The notes under the pieces are model-generated. The model made no database searches. It was not told the DNA's origin and was given only the letters and a program-made list of their open reading frames with translations. Shown piece by piece: positions 44,914-56,800 of a stretch of DNA of 64,000 nucleotides; position 1 is the first letter of the stretch; the number at the start of each line of letters is the position of its first letter. The position numbers and the translations under genes were made by a program. The DNA is from Eustoma russellianum (taxonomy: Eukaryota > Streptophyta > Magnoliopsida > Gentianales > Gentianaceae): positions 14,228,504-14,292,503 of the forward strand of contig AP025066.1 in assembly GCA_036186865.1 (NCBI GenBank). The letters are read 5' to 3'.

Positions 44914-47360
44914 TGATTTGAAGTCCTAGTTGGTTTTCTTACAAACTTTTGTTGAAGGACCACAATAGGTTAGCAATATTGATGTCCAAAAGGCATAGGT
45001 AAGAGTATGGGAAGTGTGTGAGTTGACCAAGTGCTTCAAGGTGCTTCGTGCTTCAGAATCAACGTTTTGAGCTTAAATTATGGTTTTAGGGCATGCGTAG
45101 CCTTACTTTGGGGATTGATTTGCTTTAAACTTTTTTTTTGTGTTTCTCAGACCTTTGACATTTTTTTCATTCATTCGAAAGGATAGGATAGAGCCTAAAC
45201 ATGTCGGTTAAGTTCTAAGAGTCCTAAACGTGATGAAATTGCATTTGCCGATTTGAAGTCAAAATGGGTTTTTCTGCAAACTTTTGTTGAAGGACTACAA
45301 TGGGTCACCAATATGGAGGCGCAAAAAGCATAGGTAAGAGCATGGGACGTGGGTGTCTGAACAAAGTGCTTTAACGTGCTTCATGCTTCAAAATCACCGT
45401 TTTGAGCTTAAAGGAAGATTTTAGGGTATGCATAGCCTTGCTTTGGGCATTGATGTGCTTTAAACTTTCTTTTTCATTTTTCTTAGACATTCTACACATT
45501 TTTCATCCGTTGAAAAGGATAGAATAGAGCCTAAACATGTCGGTTAAGTTCAAAGGGCCTTAAACGTGACGAAATTGCATTTGGCAATTTTGATTGCAAA
45601 TGGGTGCTTCTGCAAAACTTTTGTTGAAGGACCACAATGGGTTACCAATATTGAGGTCCAAAATGCATGCATAAGAGCCTGTGGAGTGTGTGGGCTGACC
45701 AGAGTGCTTCAACATGCTTCGTGCTTCAGAATCACAATTTTGAGCTTAAAGGAAGATTTTAGAGTATGCATAGCCTTACTTTGGGCATTGATTTGCTTTA
45801 AAAAAATTTTTGTGTTTCTCAAACCTTTGACACGTTTTTCATTCACTGGAAAGGATATGATAGAGTCTAAACATATCGGTTAAGTTTTAAGAGTCCTACA
45901 CGTGATGAAATTGCATTTGCCGATTTAAAGTCCTAAATGGGTTTTTCTGAAAAATTTTGAAGCACCACAATGAGTTACAAATATTGACGTCTAAAAGTCA
46001 TAAGTAAGAGCATGTGAAGTGTGTGGGCAGATCAAAATGCTTCAACGTGCTTCGTGCTTCAGAATTACAGTTTTTAGCTTAAATGAAGATTTTAGGGTGT
46101 TCATAGCCTTTTTGGGGCATTGATTTTATTTAAAATTTTTTGGTGTTTCTTCGGCATGTTTTTCATCCGCTGGAAAAGATAGGATAGAGTCTAAACATGT
46201 CGGTTAAGTTCTAAGATTCTTAAAGGAGATGAAATTGCATTTGCTGATTTGAAGTCCCAATGGGTTTTCCTACAAACTTATGTTGAAAGACAATAATAGG
46301 TTACCAATATTGATGTCCAAAAGGTATAGGTAAGAGCATGTGAAGTGTGTGGGCTGACTAAAGTGCTTCAATGTGCTTCGTGCTTCAGAATAACCGTTTT
46401 GAGCTTAAATAAAGATTTTAGGGCATGCACAGCCTTGCTTTGTGCATTGATTTATTTTAATCTTTTTTTTGGTGTTTCTTAGACCTTCTACACGTTTTTC
46501 ATCCATTGGAAAGGGATAGGATTGAGTCTAAACAAGGCGGTTAAGTTCTAAAAGTCCTAAAAGTGACGAAACTATATTTGGCGATTTCAATTCCGAATGG
46601 GTTTTCTACAGAACTTTTGTTGAAGGACCACAATGGGTTACTAATATTGAGATCCAAAAAGCATAGGTATGAGCATGGGAAGTGGGTGTTCCAACCAAAG
46701 TGCTTCAACGTGCTTCCGGCTTCAAAATCACCGTTTTGAACTTAAATGAAGATTTTAGGGTATGCAAAGCCTTGCTTTCGGAATTGATTAGCTTTAAACT
46801 TTTCTTTGGTGTTTCTCAGACCTTGAACGCATTTTTCATTTATTGGAAAGGATAGGATAGACTCTAAACATGTCAGTTAAGTTCTAAGAGTCTTAAAGGT
46901 GACGAAATTGCATTTGCTTATTCTAAGTCCCAATGGGTTTTCCTGCAAACTTTTGTTGAAGGACCACAAAAGGTTACCAATATTCAAGTCCAAAAGGCAT
47001 AGGTAAGAGCATGTGAAGTGTGTGGGCTGGCCAAAGCGCTTCAACATGTCTCATGCTTCAGAATCACCGTTTTGAGCTTAAATGAAGATTTTAGGGTATG
47101 CATAGCCTAGCTTTGGGCGCTGATTTGCTTTAAACTTTTTTTTGGTGTTTCTCAGACCTTTGACACGTTTTCATCCGCTGAAAAGTATAGGATAGAGTCT
47201 AAACATGTCGGTTAAGTTTTAAGAGTCCTACAATTGACGAAATTTCATTTGCCGATTTGACGTCCGAAATGGGCTTTTCTGCAAAATTTTGTTGCAGGAC
47301 CACAATGGTTTTCCAATGTTGAGATCCAAAAAGCATAGGTAAGAGCATAGGAAGCGGGTG
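44914..47360 (+). repeat. Satellite array, block 2 (~7 monomers)
   Basis: Same ~340-bp satellite and orientation as block 1. It begins with the element C target duplication TGATT and ends with GGGTG, the NA1 target duplication (47356-47360). Confidence 0.9.
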
Positions 47361-48666
47361 TGATGAGGGAACAAGAAGGGAACTTCCTTTAACTCCTAAA
47401 CACAGCTAGAACAAGAAATGGGTGCAGCACAACCTTGCAAGGAAGACCTTGCAACAAACTGTTTCTGTTTTGGCGTGTGAGATTAACACGGCTAACAAAT
47501 GGCTTCAACTCATCTAGGCAAGCCTCAACCCTCCCAAATGATATTCAACCCAAGTATATAAGCCTACAATCAAGGTAGTTCAAGTCTTGAAGGGATCCAA
47601 AAGCCCTTGAATCAAAGGTTAAACACAAGACAAAAGTCTTGCAAACAAACAGCTCTAGGTTGGAATGTTATAAACTGAAGTTTCTCTGTTTTCGATCTAC
47701 TTTGTACACGGTTTTAACAATTGAATTTATAGAAAAACTATCCTTAGTCTAAATTTTTTGCATGGGTGGCCCAATGAAAGGAAAATAGAAAAAATGATTT
47801 ACAAAGCTTTGGAAGCAAAGCTGTTCATTGGACAGGTTGTTGGCTGAAACTTGCGCCTGGTTGTCTTGCTTGCTTAAGTTGATTTAGGAATCTTCCTTGT
47901 GATTGGTTTACATGGTTGAGCAGCTTAAGATGTCTTCTAAAAGACCTTGCATGTTTCTTGGACGTTGGCCTTGTGATTGGCTCATAATTTGGCAAATACT
48001 ACAGACTATACAAAACAAAACCAATCTGGACAGTTGATTGTGTTTCGCCGAAAGGACCATCCTAACCCTTCGAATTAGATTTTTCAATACAAACCAAAGT
48101 TGTAGATATTTTCATGAATTTGAATTTTGGTGCTGGTTTGACGTCATTTGAAGCTTGGAAGAGTTAGTTATGGCCGTTGGAAGTTTGACCTGCTTCGGAT
48201 GTGGACCTTTGGAAATAAGTGACTAAGCAGCCTGCTTCTTGACGACATTCTTTGAGCTGTGTACAAGCATCTTTTGGAAAAGTGATATGTTACACAGTTG
48301 TAGATAAATGTCTTACATTTCACCTCCAACTAGAATCAGGTCAATTGGACTTAGAGATATGGCCAAAACACCAACCAGACGTCAACCTGCCTACTTCACT
48401 GTTCAGTTTCAGCCTTGCGTTTGAACTTTGGATCCGTTTGATTCTTGCTTCCTTGAGCCTAAATGAGTTCAAACACACACAAAAAAACATAGGCAACATA
48501 TACAACATGTCCTAGGATTTGTTAGACAATAAGAGACATGAACTTGCAGTTATGAATGGTCAAATGATCCTTGAACATTCATACAAGTGCTACATGTCTT
48601 AGAGAACAAACAAGTGCAATGTTTGAGATGCTTGACATATTGTTGATGCCTCATAGGAGTGCATCA
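47361..48666 (-). repeat. NA1 3' LTR
   Basis: 1306 bp, TGATGCACTCC...CCCTCATCA on the minus strand. Visibly diverged from the 5' copy by many substitutions and small indels, so the insertion is much older than Copia II. Confidence 0.9.
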
Positions 48667-48700
48667 TTCCCTTCTCCTTCGGGAATGATTCGTCCTCGAT
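48667..48700 (-). other. NA1 polypurine tract and conserved CRM-like segment
   Basis: Minus-strand GAAGGAGAAGGGAA ends directly at the LTR (48667) and is preceded by TCGAGGACGAATC, like the pol end of element C. Confidence 0.75.
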
Positions 48701-48992
48701 CTAAACTTTAATAGGGGATAGGACTCTAGGATATACATGTATGTTCAACTCCACCTGAATTAAATATGAACATTTTGAAATAGTAGGGTGAAGACGATAT
48801 ACCTTGTTACACCCTTATCTTTTCCAAGGAATGTATACAGTGTGTACACATTTCCTAAAGTGTTTAGATGTACCAAAAGTAAGATAGCAAAAAGATTGCA
48901 CCAAGAACATCCTAATAAGTAAAGCAACATCCAAATCATATATTGCAACATATTTATATCAAATGTATAGTTCAAACGTACATGTGCAATAT

Positions 48993-49829
48993 TTAGACCA
49001 GTGTAATGAATGAGATCGCAACATGAATATATTCAACTAGATTAGAGCTAGGTGATGTTTCAACAATGCCTTCATATAAGGTGAATAGGTCAAGCAATTC
49101 ATCAACTAGATCATTCAACGATTTACATTCATATGCAGCTGAATTTGTTTCAATGAAACCATGATCAAGTTCAACATCAAGTAGCCTATCTAGTTCAGCT
49201 AATAATTCTTCATATGAATCTAGTTTAACATTGTCATTCTCATTAGGCACATTTACATCAATGTCATCCACAATTTGTTCAAGATGTAACTCACTTTCTA
49301 ACCCAAAATTAAGCATCTCAGGGATATGCAAATCATGCACAGGGATTTCATGTATATGCATGTCTGGGTTTAAAAAAATTTCAGACAAAGTGTTATCAAG
49401 TTTAAACTCAACTTTATGGACGTTGTTAACACTTTGTAAACCACCAACTTTGGTCTCAAGTGAAGTATCTTCTTCCAATTCAAATACCTCATATTGTTGA
49501 ACATGTATATCATGTAAAGGAGTTTCAATTTGATGTATGTCAGGGGTCAATTCAAGTTCACACAAACCTTTACTTTCAAACACGTTAGGTTGCAAAACTT
49601 TTGTTGTTTCAGAATCCTTATTCATTGTAAGCAACATATCATTAAGTCTAAGCATTTTCTTTTCAAATGTATTCATGTTCACAATCAAATTGCTTAACTT
49701 ATCTGAATCAGTTTTATCATGGTTTGTCACTTTACAAATCACATGAGTTCTGCTCATGACCATAGTTTTGATTAAAACGCCAAATGACCAGGTTCGATTG
49801 AATAAGTTTTGCCTTTTCAAACATGTCAT
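48993..49829 (-). pseudogene. NA1 acidic tail protein
   Basis: A 278-codon open frame, strongly acidic and rich in Leu, His, Asn and Val, with repeated IHEIPVHDLHI / IHQIETPLHDIHV patterns of about 70-residue spacing. Those patterns suggest internal duplication. There is no zinc knuckle, catalytic motif or transmembrane helix that I recognise. It overlaps the end of the Gag-like ORF in another frame, probably after a frameshift near 49780, and is therefore likely the C-terminal part of one protein as in NA2 and NA3. Survival of such a long open frame in an old element is notable. Function unknown. Confidence 0.5.
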
Positions 49830-50098
49830 GAAGGGATGAAAACGTCTCCCTTAACATGCAATCAACAATCAAGCTGAGGTTCTTCATGTTCATTAACATT
49901 AGCATAATATACAAATCATCTAGCATTTCATTATAATATGCTGTAATATCTTTATTGCACTGAGGAATAGTTTGATACCTTAGAGTTTTACACTCCCAAT
50001 ATCTCACCCAAAGACCATTTGTATGTCCAAAAGAGTCCATACATTGGTTGAGTTCATCATAGTCATTTTTATGACATTCAACTCCCCATGGTTCTAAG
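49732..50098 (-). pseudogene. gag: NA1 Gag-like protein
   Basis: The frame is open from about 50098; the first ATG used by the longest ORF is at 50040, but homology with NA2 begins upstream of it, so that ATG is not the true start. Landmarks are EPWGVECH, DELNQCM, NGLWVRYW, YYNEMLDDLY and a final helical block, collinear with NA2 and NA3 and more distantly with the element C Gag core. No zinc knuckle is present. Confidence 0.55.
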
Positions 50099-51250
50099 CA
50101 TCATGTTTAATCAAAACAATCAAACAAAGAAGTGAAAACTGTGAGGTAACCAAGTTAGATCACAAGCAAGTAAAATCAAACTATAACTTCAACAAAACGT
50201 AAATTTCTACTTTAAGTTGACAATTGAATAAACAACAATCTTGGACTATCTAAGATTCAAAGAAAGATAGAAGTCAAGTGATGTTTAGGCTGAGTCAAGA
50301 AGCTAAGGGTTTGTTCAATACAATCCTTTAACTTACTTTCAACTTTTACGCACATTCAATTGTAAATAAAGTGAAAAGACAGTACATACACACAAATGTT
50401 CAACAAGGGTTTGTTCCAGCAACCTTTCAACAACCGTCAGCACTTTTGGGTGTAGGTATTTTCTTTTGTTTGCACAATTTTGGTATATCCACTTATTGTA
50501 AATTTGGATTTTTGTACAAGGCTATATCTCACTTTCTTGTGCAATCAGTCATACATCTTGCCTCTTGCTTTTTGATGTTAGATAGGCTTTTCACTTAGTT
50601 TCTTTCACAAAAAGCCCTTCTTGTTTTTGTCTTTGGCTCGGCTTTTTTTGTTTTGTGAGTCTACTGCTCACGGCCTTTATGAGACATTGTCCACGGCCTT
50701 TTTGGTTTACTTGCACAAGGTTTTGGTGTGTCTTTTGTTAAACGTTCCTTTAACAACATCGAAAAACACTAATGATATGACACCTATTTCACAATTTTAA
50801 CAACCAAATACGAATGAAAGTTCAATGCAAGTTTGAAGAAGTGTAAAGACAACAAGATGATAAACAGGGTTGGCAATATAACAATGTGTGGCCAAAATTT
50901 AGACAATTTGATCCTAAGTAAGAACTTCAGTCCAACAATGTCTTTAATCAATTCAAACAAGCCATAGTAAATATAAACCAAAGCCAACGTTAAAACTTGA
51001 TGTTAATTATTGTTTTCATTCAAGTTTACTTCACTTTTTCACGGCTTTAAAGTCAATAAATGTTTGATTAAAAGTTCAGCCAACCTTGGAGCGTTTATCT
51101 TTCGTCTAATGACTTAAAGTGAGTTTGAGACGACTTTGATTAAGTTTGAGATGTTAATAAATAGTTAAAAGACGTTAAACTCAAAACAAGTTGGTAGATG
51201 CCGTGGTGAGTCTCAACAGCCACAAACGTATGCTTTTCTCTAGTTTATGC
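50099..51250 (-). other. NA1 leader, gag-proximal part
   Basis: No coding region and no clear repeats. A T-rich run lies around 50600-50760. Confidence 0.5.
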
Positions 51251-52530
51251 TATGAACACAAGCTAAAAACATGGCATACAATCTGAACTATTTAAAACAC
51301 GAGATATATATTAGGTTCTAGAATAAATGAAGTTGATTTTAGGCAAACATAAGCTAAAACAAACAAGATGGAGTACGGCTAGAAAAATCTTGAAATGTAC
51401 ATATCTTTCTGGTGTTGTTTTTCTGATTTAATGATACACAAAATGCTAAGCGACCTTCAACATAACCAATTAAATATTTTAGAGATGTATAATCAAGGTT
51501 ATGATCAAAGGTGGCATGAAAAACACAAGAAAGACAGATTTAAGTTTAGAACAAAAACCAAATTCTATACAGTTATGCAAACAGTTTAGAATATTGTTTG
51601 TTTTGGACTTAAATGACTATCAATCACTAAACAAACACCAACATATTAAAATTCAACATCTTAAGTGTGTGTGATTGAGGTTTGAACAGACTTTGACAAG
51701 GAAAAACACAAGAACAACAAGATAGAAACTGATTGCTACACGGTTTAGACAAACAGTGACATATGTTGCGTATCTTGGGTTTTACATGTATCAAACAGCA
51801 ATAAAACTCTCAACAAATGCTAACATAACATAGTCAATCATTATAGAGATGATTGAACAAGTTTTGGGTCAGAATTGATGAGAAAAAAATGCAAGATAAA
51901 GCAGTTTAAAAACAGTTTGTATTCGACTATAAAACAAAAAAATTTGTGGGAGGTTCCTTGCACTTTATGAGTTCTAAACGACCACTAAACCTCAAACCAA
52001 TTTTACCACATCATATTTAAACATTTTAAGCATGATCATGTAAAATTTGAGACGAAATGGATAAGAAAAACAACATAAAGACAGTTGCTAAACTCAAACT
52101 ATACGGTAGAAACAAAACAATGACACACATGCGTATTTCTTGGTTTTTCTTAAACCAAACAGCATCAAATCAACAAACCAACTTTACCACAACATATTCA
52201 GATGTCCAGTAGCTGATTGATAAAATTTTATGCTCAGGTTTGTTAGACAAAACGCAAGAAAAACAAGACTCAAAACAGTACACAAAATCTGGAAAACATA
52301 ATTGATGAACAACTAATTGTTTTTGGGTTTTCTGGATTTAATGACTTAACCAACGTCTCACCAAACTCTAAAAAAAATTTCCCAACATCTTGAACTATTT
52401 TTTCGACAAACTTCAGGTGCTGGAAACATAAGAAGAACACACAACAAAACAGTCACAAATAGAACTACAAAACAGAAAATGAAAACAGTTTAACGGTAAG
52501 AACAAAACAAAAGGATATGGAGTTAAGGTG
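51251..52530 (-). repeat. Degenerate ~180-bp tandem repeats in the NA1 leader
   Basis: An A-rich word like GAAAAACACAAGAA-AAC-AGA recurs near 51516, 51704, 51882, 52063, 52250 and 52425, spaced 175-188 bp. It is accompanied by ACCACAACATATT and TTTGGGTTTT words at regular places. Six or seven diverged units in all. Confidence 0.6.
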
Positions 52531-52538
52531 TACCTTAA

Positions 52539-52550
52539 GCTCTGATACCA
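52539..52550 (-). other. NA1 primer binding site
   Basis: Minus-strand TGGTATCAGAGC, two bases after the 5' LTR. Confidence 0.9.
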
Positions 52551-52552
52551 AT

Positions 52553-53862
52553 TGATGAGGGAACAAGAAGGGACATTCCTTTAACTCCTAAACACAACTA
52601 GAACTAGAAATGGGTGCAGCACAACCTTGTAAAGAAGACCTTGCAACAAACCGTTTATTTTTGGCGTGTGAGATTAACACGGCTAACAAATGGCCTGAAC
52701 TCATCTAGGTAAGCCTCAAACCTCCCAAATGATATTAACCCCAAGTATATAAGCATACAATCAAGGTATTTCAAGTCTGTAAGAGATCCAAAAGCCCTTG
52801 AATCAAAGGATAAACACATGACAGAAGTCTTGGCGACAAACATCTCTAGGCTGGAATGTTATAAACTGAAGTTTCTTTGTTTTTGATATGATTTGTACAC
52901 GGTTTTAACACTTGAATTTATAGAAAAACTATCATATCTTTAGTCTAAATATATTGCATGGGTGGCCCAATGAAAAGAAAGAAGAAAAAATGATTTACAA
53001 AGCTTTGGAAGCAAAACTATTCACTGGACAGGCTGTTGGCTGAAACTTGTGCCTGGTTGTCTTGCTTGGCCAAGTTGGTTTAGGCATCTTCCTTGTGATT
53101 GGTTTACATGGTTGAGCAGCTTAAGATGTCTTCTAAAAGTCCTTTCAAGTTGCTTGGATGTTGGCCTTGTGATTGGCTCGCAATTGGGCAAATACTGCAG
53201 ACTATACAAAACATAACCAATCTGGACAGTTGATTTTGTTTCGCCTAAATGACCATCATACCCTTCGAATTAGATTTTGCAATACAAATCAAAGTTGTAG
53301 ATATTTCCATGAATTTAAAAATTGGAGCTGGTCGCCATTTGAAGCTTGGAAGAGTTAGTTATGGCCGTTGGAAATGTGACCTGCTTCGGATGTCGACCTT
53401 TGGAAGTAGGTGACTAAGCAGCCTGCTTCTTGAGGACGTTCTTTAAGCTGTGTACAGGCCTCTTCTGGAAAAGTGATATATTACACAGTTGTATATAAAT
53501 GTCTTATATTTGACATTCAACTGGAATCAGGTCAATTGGACTTGTGGTTGGAGAGAGATGGCCAAAATACCAACTGGGTGTCAACCTGCCTACTTCACTG
53601 TTTAGTTTCCGCCTTGTGTTTGAACTTTGGATCTGTTTGATTCTTGCTTCCTTGAGCCTCAATGAGTTCAAACACACACAAAACAACATATGCAACATAT
53701 ACAACATGTCCTAGGGTTTTTTAGACAATAAGAGACATGAACTTTCAGTTATGAATGATCAAATGATCCTTAAACGTTCATACAAGTGCTACATGTTTTA
53801 GAGAACAAAAAAGTACAATGTTTGACATGCTTAACATGTTGATGCCTCATAGGAGTGCATCA
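52553..53862 (-). repeat. NA1 5' LTR
   Basis: 1310 bp, pairs with 47361-48666; followed by target duplication GGGTG. Confidence 0.9.
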
Positions 53863-56800
53863 GGGTGCGCTAACCAAAGTGCTTCAACGTGCTTCCGGCT
53901 TCAGAATCACCGTTTTGAGCTAAAATGAAGATTTTAGGGTACGCATAGCCTTGCTTTGGGCATTGATTTGCTTTTAACTTTTTTTTCTCAGACCTTCGAC
54001 ACATTTTTCATTTATTTGAAAGGATATGAAAGAGTCTAAACATGATGGTTCTAAGAGTCCTAAAGGTGACGAAATTGAATTTGCTGATTCTAAGTCCCAA
54101 TGGGTTTTACTGCAAAACTTTTCTTGAAGGACCACAAAAGGTTACCAATATTGACGTCCAAAAGGCATAGGTAAGAGCATGTGAATTGTGTGGGCTGACC
54201 AAAGTGCTTCACGTGCTTCGTGCTTCAGAATCACCGTTTTGAGCTTAAATGAAGATTTTACGGTATGCATAGCCTTGCTATGGGCATTGATTTGCTTTAA
54301 ACTTTTTTTTGGTGTTTCTCAGACCTTCAACATTTTTTTCATCTACTGGAAATGATAGGATAGAGTCTAAACATGTCAGTTAAGTTCTAAGAGTCCTACA
54401 CGTGACGAAATTGCATTTGCCGATTTGAAGTCCAAAATGGGTTTTTCTGGAAAATTTTGTTGAAGGACCACAATGGGTTACCAATATTGACGTCCAAAAG
54501 GCATAGGTAAGAGCATGGGAAGTGTGTGGGCAGATAAAAGTGCTTCAATGTGCTTCGTGCTTCAGAATTACTGTTTTGACCTTAAATGAAGATTTTAGGG
54601 TATGCATTGCCTTGCTTTGGGAATTGATTTTCCTTAAACTTTTTTTGGTGTTTCTCAGACCTTCGACGCGTTTTTCATCTGCTGGAAAGGAGAGGATAGA
54701 GTCTAAACATTTCGGTTAAGTTCTAAGAGTCCTAAACATGCTGAAATTGCATTTGCCGATTTGAAGTCCAAATGGGTTTTTCTGCAAAATTTTGTTGAAG
54801 GACCACAATGGGTAACCAATATTGAGGTTCAAAAAGCATAGGTAAGAGCGTGGGATGTGGGTGGTCTGACCAGAATGCTTCAGCATTCTTCATGCCTCAG
54901 AATCACCGTTTTGAGCTTAAAGGAAGATTTTAGGGTATGCATGGCCTTGCTTGGGCATTGATGTGCTTTAAACTTTCTTTTTTGTTTTTCTCAGACATTC
55001 TACGCATTTTTCATCCATTGGAAAGGATGTCATAGAGTATAAACATTTTGCTTATGTTCTAAGAGCTCTAAACATGACAAAATTGCGTATGGCGATTTGA
55101 ATTCCAAATGGCTTTTTCTACAAAACTTTTGTTGAAGGAACACAATGGGTTACCAATATTAGGTTCAAAAAGCATAGGTAAGAGCATGTGAAGTGTGTGG
55201 CCTGAACAAAGTGATTCAACGTGCTTCGTGCTTCAGAATCACCGTTTTGAGCTTAAATGAAGATTTTAGGGTATGCATAGCCTTGCTTTAAGCATTGATT
55301 TGCTTTAAACTTTTTTTTGGTGTTTCTCAGACCTTCGACACGTTTTTCATCCGCTGGAAAAGAGAGGATAGAGTCTAAACATGTCGGTTAAGCTCTAAGA
55401 GTCCTACAAGTGATGAAATTGAATTTACCGATTTGAAGTCCAAAATGGGTTTTTCTGGGAAATTTTGTTGAATGACCACAATGGGTTACCAATATTGAAG
55501 TCCAAAAGGCATAGGTAAGAGCATGGGAAGTGTGTGGGTGGATCAAAGTGCTTCAACGTGCTTCGTGCTTCAGAATTATTGTTTTGAGCTTAAATGAAGA
55601 TTTTAGGGTATGCATAGCCTTGCTTGGGACATGATTTGCTTTAAACTTTTTTGGTGTTTTTGAGACCTTCGACACGTTTTTGATCTGCTGAAAAGGATAG
55701 GATAGAGTCTAATGACGGTTAAGTTCTAAGAGTCTTAAAGGTGACGAAATTGCATTTGCTGATTTGAAGTCCCAATGGGTTTTCTTGCAAACTTTTGTTG
55801 AAGGACCATAATAGGTTACCAATATTGACGTCCAAAAGGCATAGGTAAGAGCATGTGAAGTGTGGTCTGACCAAAGTGCTTCAATGTACTTCTTGCTTCA
55901 GAATAACTGTTTTGAGCTTGAATAAAGATTTTAGGGTATGCATAGCCTTGCTTTGTGCATTCAATTATTTGAAACTTTTTTTGGTGTTTCTTAGACCTTC
56001 TACATGTTTTTCATCCGTTGGAAAGGATAGGATAGAATCTAAATATGGCGGTCAAGTCCTAATAGTCCTAAAAGTGACGAAACTATATTTGGCGATTTGA
56101 ATTCCGAATGGGTTTTTCTACAAAACTTTTGTTGAAGGACCATAATGGGTTACAATATTGATGTCCAAAAGGCATAGGTAAGAGCATGAGAATTGTGTGG
56201 GCTGACCAAAGTGCTTCAACGTGCTTCATGCTTCAGAATCACCGTTTTGAGCTTAAATGAAGGTTTTAGGGTATGCATAGCATTGCAATGGGCGTTGATT
56301 TTTGTTAAGCTTTTTTTGGTGTTTATCAAACCTTCGACATGTTTTTCATCCATTGGTAAGGATAGGATAGAGTCTAAACATGTCGGCTAAGTTCTAAGAT
56401 TCCTAAACCTGATGAAATTGTATTTGCGATCTGAAGTCCAAATAGGTTTTTAAGCAAAATTTTGTTGAAGGACCAAAATGGGTCACCAATACTGAGGTCA
56501 AAAAAGAATAGGTAAGAGCACGGGATGTGGGTGGTCTGACTAAAGTGCTTCAACGTGCTTCATTCTTCAGAGTCACTGTTTCAGCTTAAAGAATATTTTG
56601 GGGTATGCGTACCCTGGCTTGGGGCATTGATTTTCTTTAAAATTCTTTTCATTTTTCTCAGTCATTCTACGTGTTTTTGATCCGTTGGAAAGGATAGGAT
56701 AGAGTCTAAACATGTTGGTTAAGTTCTAAGATCCCTAAACGTGACGAAATTGCATTTGGCAATTTGAATTCCAAATGGGGTTTTTCTACAAAACTTTTGT

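Larger units (their letters stand above)
47361..53862 (-). mobile_element. NA1: complete non-autonomous Gag-only LTR element
   Basis: 6502 bp with both LTRs and a perfect 5-bp duplication GGGTG (47356-47360 and 53863-53867). Minus-strand order: 5' LTR, primer binding site, a 2.4-kb leader with ~180-bp repeats, a Gag-like ORF, an acidic tail, a polypurine tract and the 3' LTR. No protease, RT, RNase H or integrase could be found in either strand of 48667-52552. It needs enzymes in trans; the shared pre-LTR segment and ends suggest a CRM-like helper. Confidence 0.85.

Noticed and set aside
47361..53862. Two independent solo LTRs with unrelated DNA between them
   Set aside because: The matching 5-bp target duplication outside both LTRs, the primer site and the polypurine tract show a single element.
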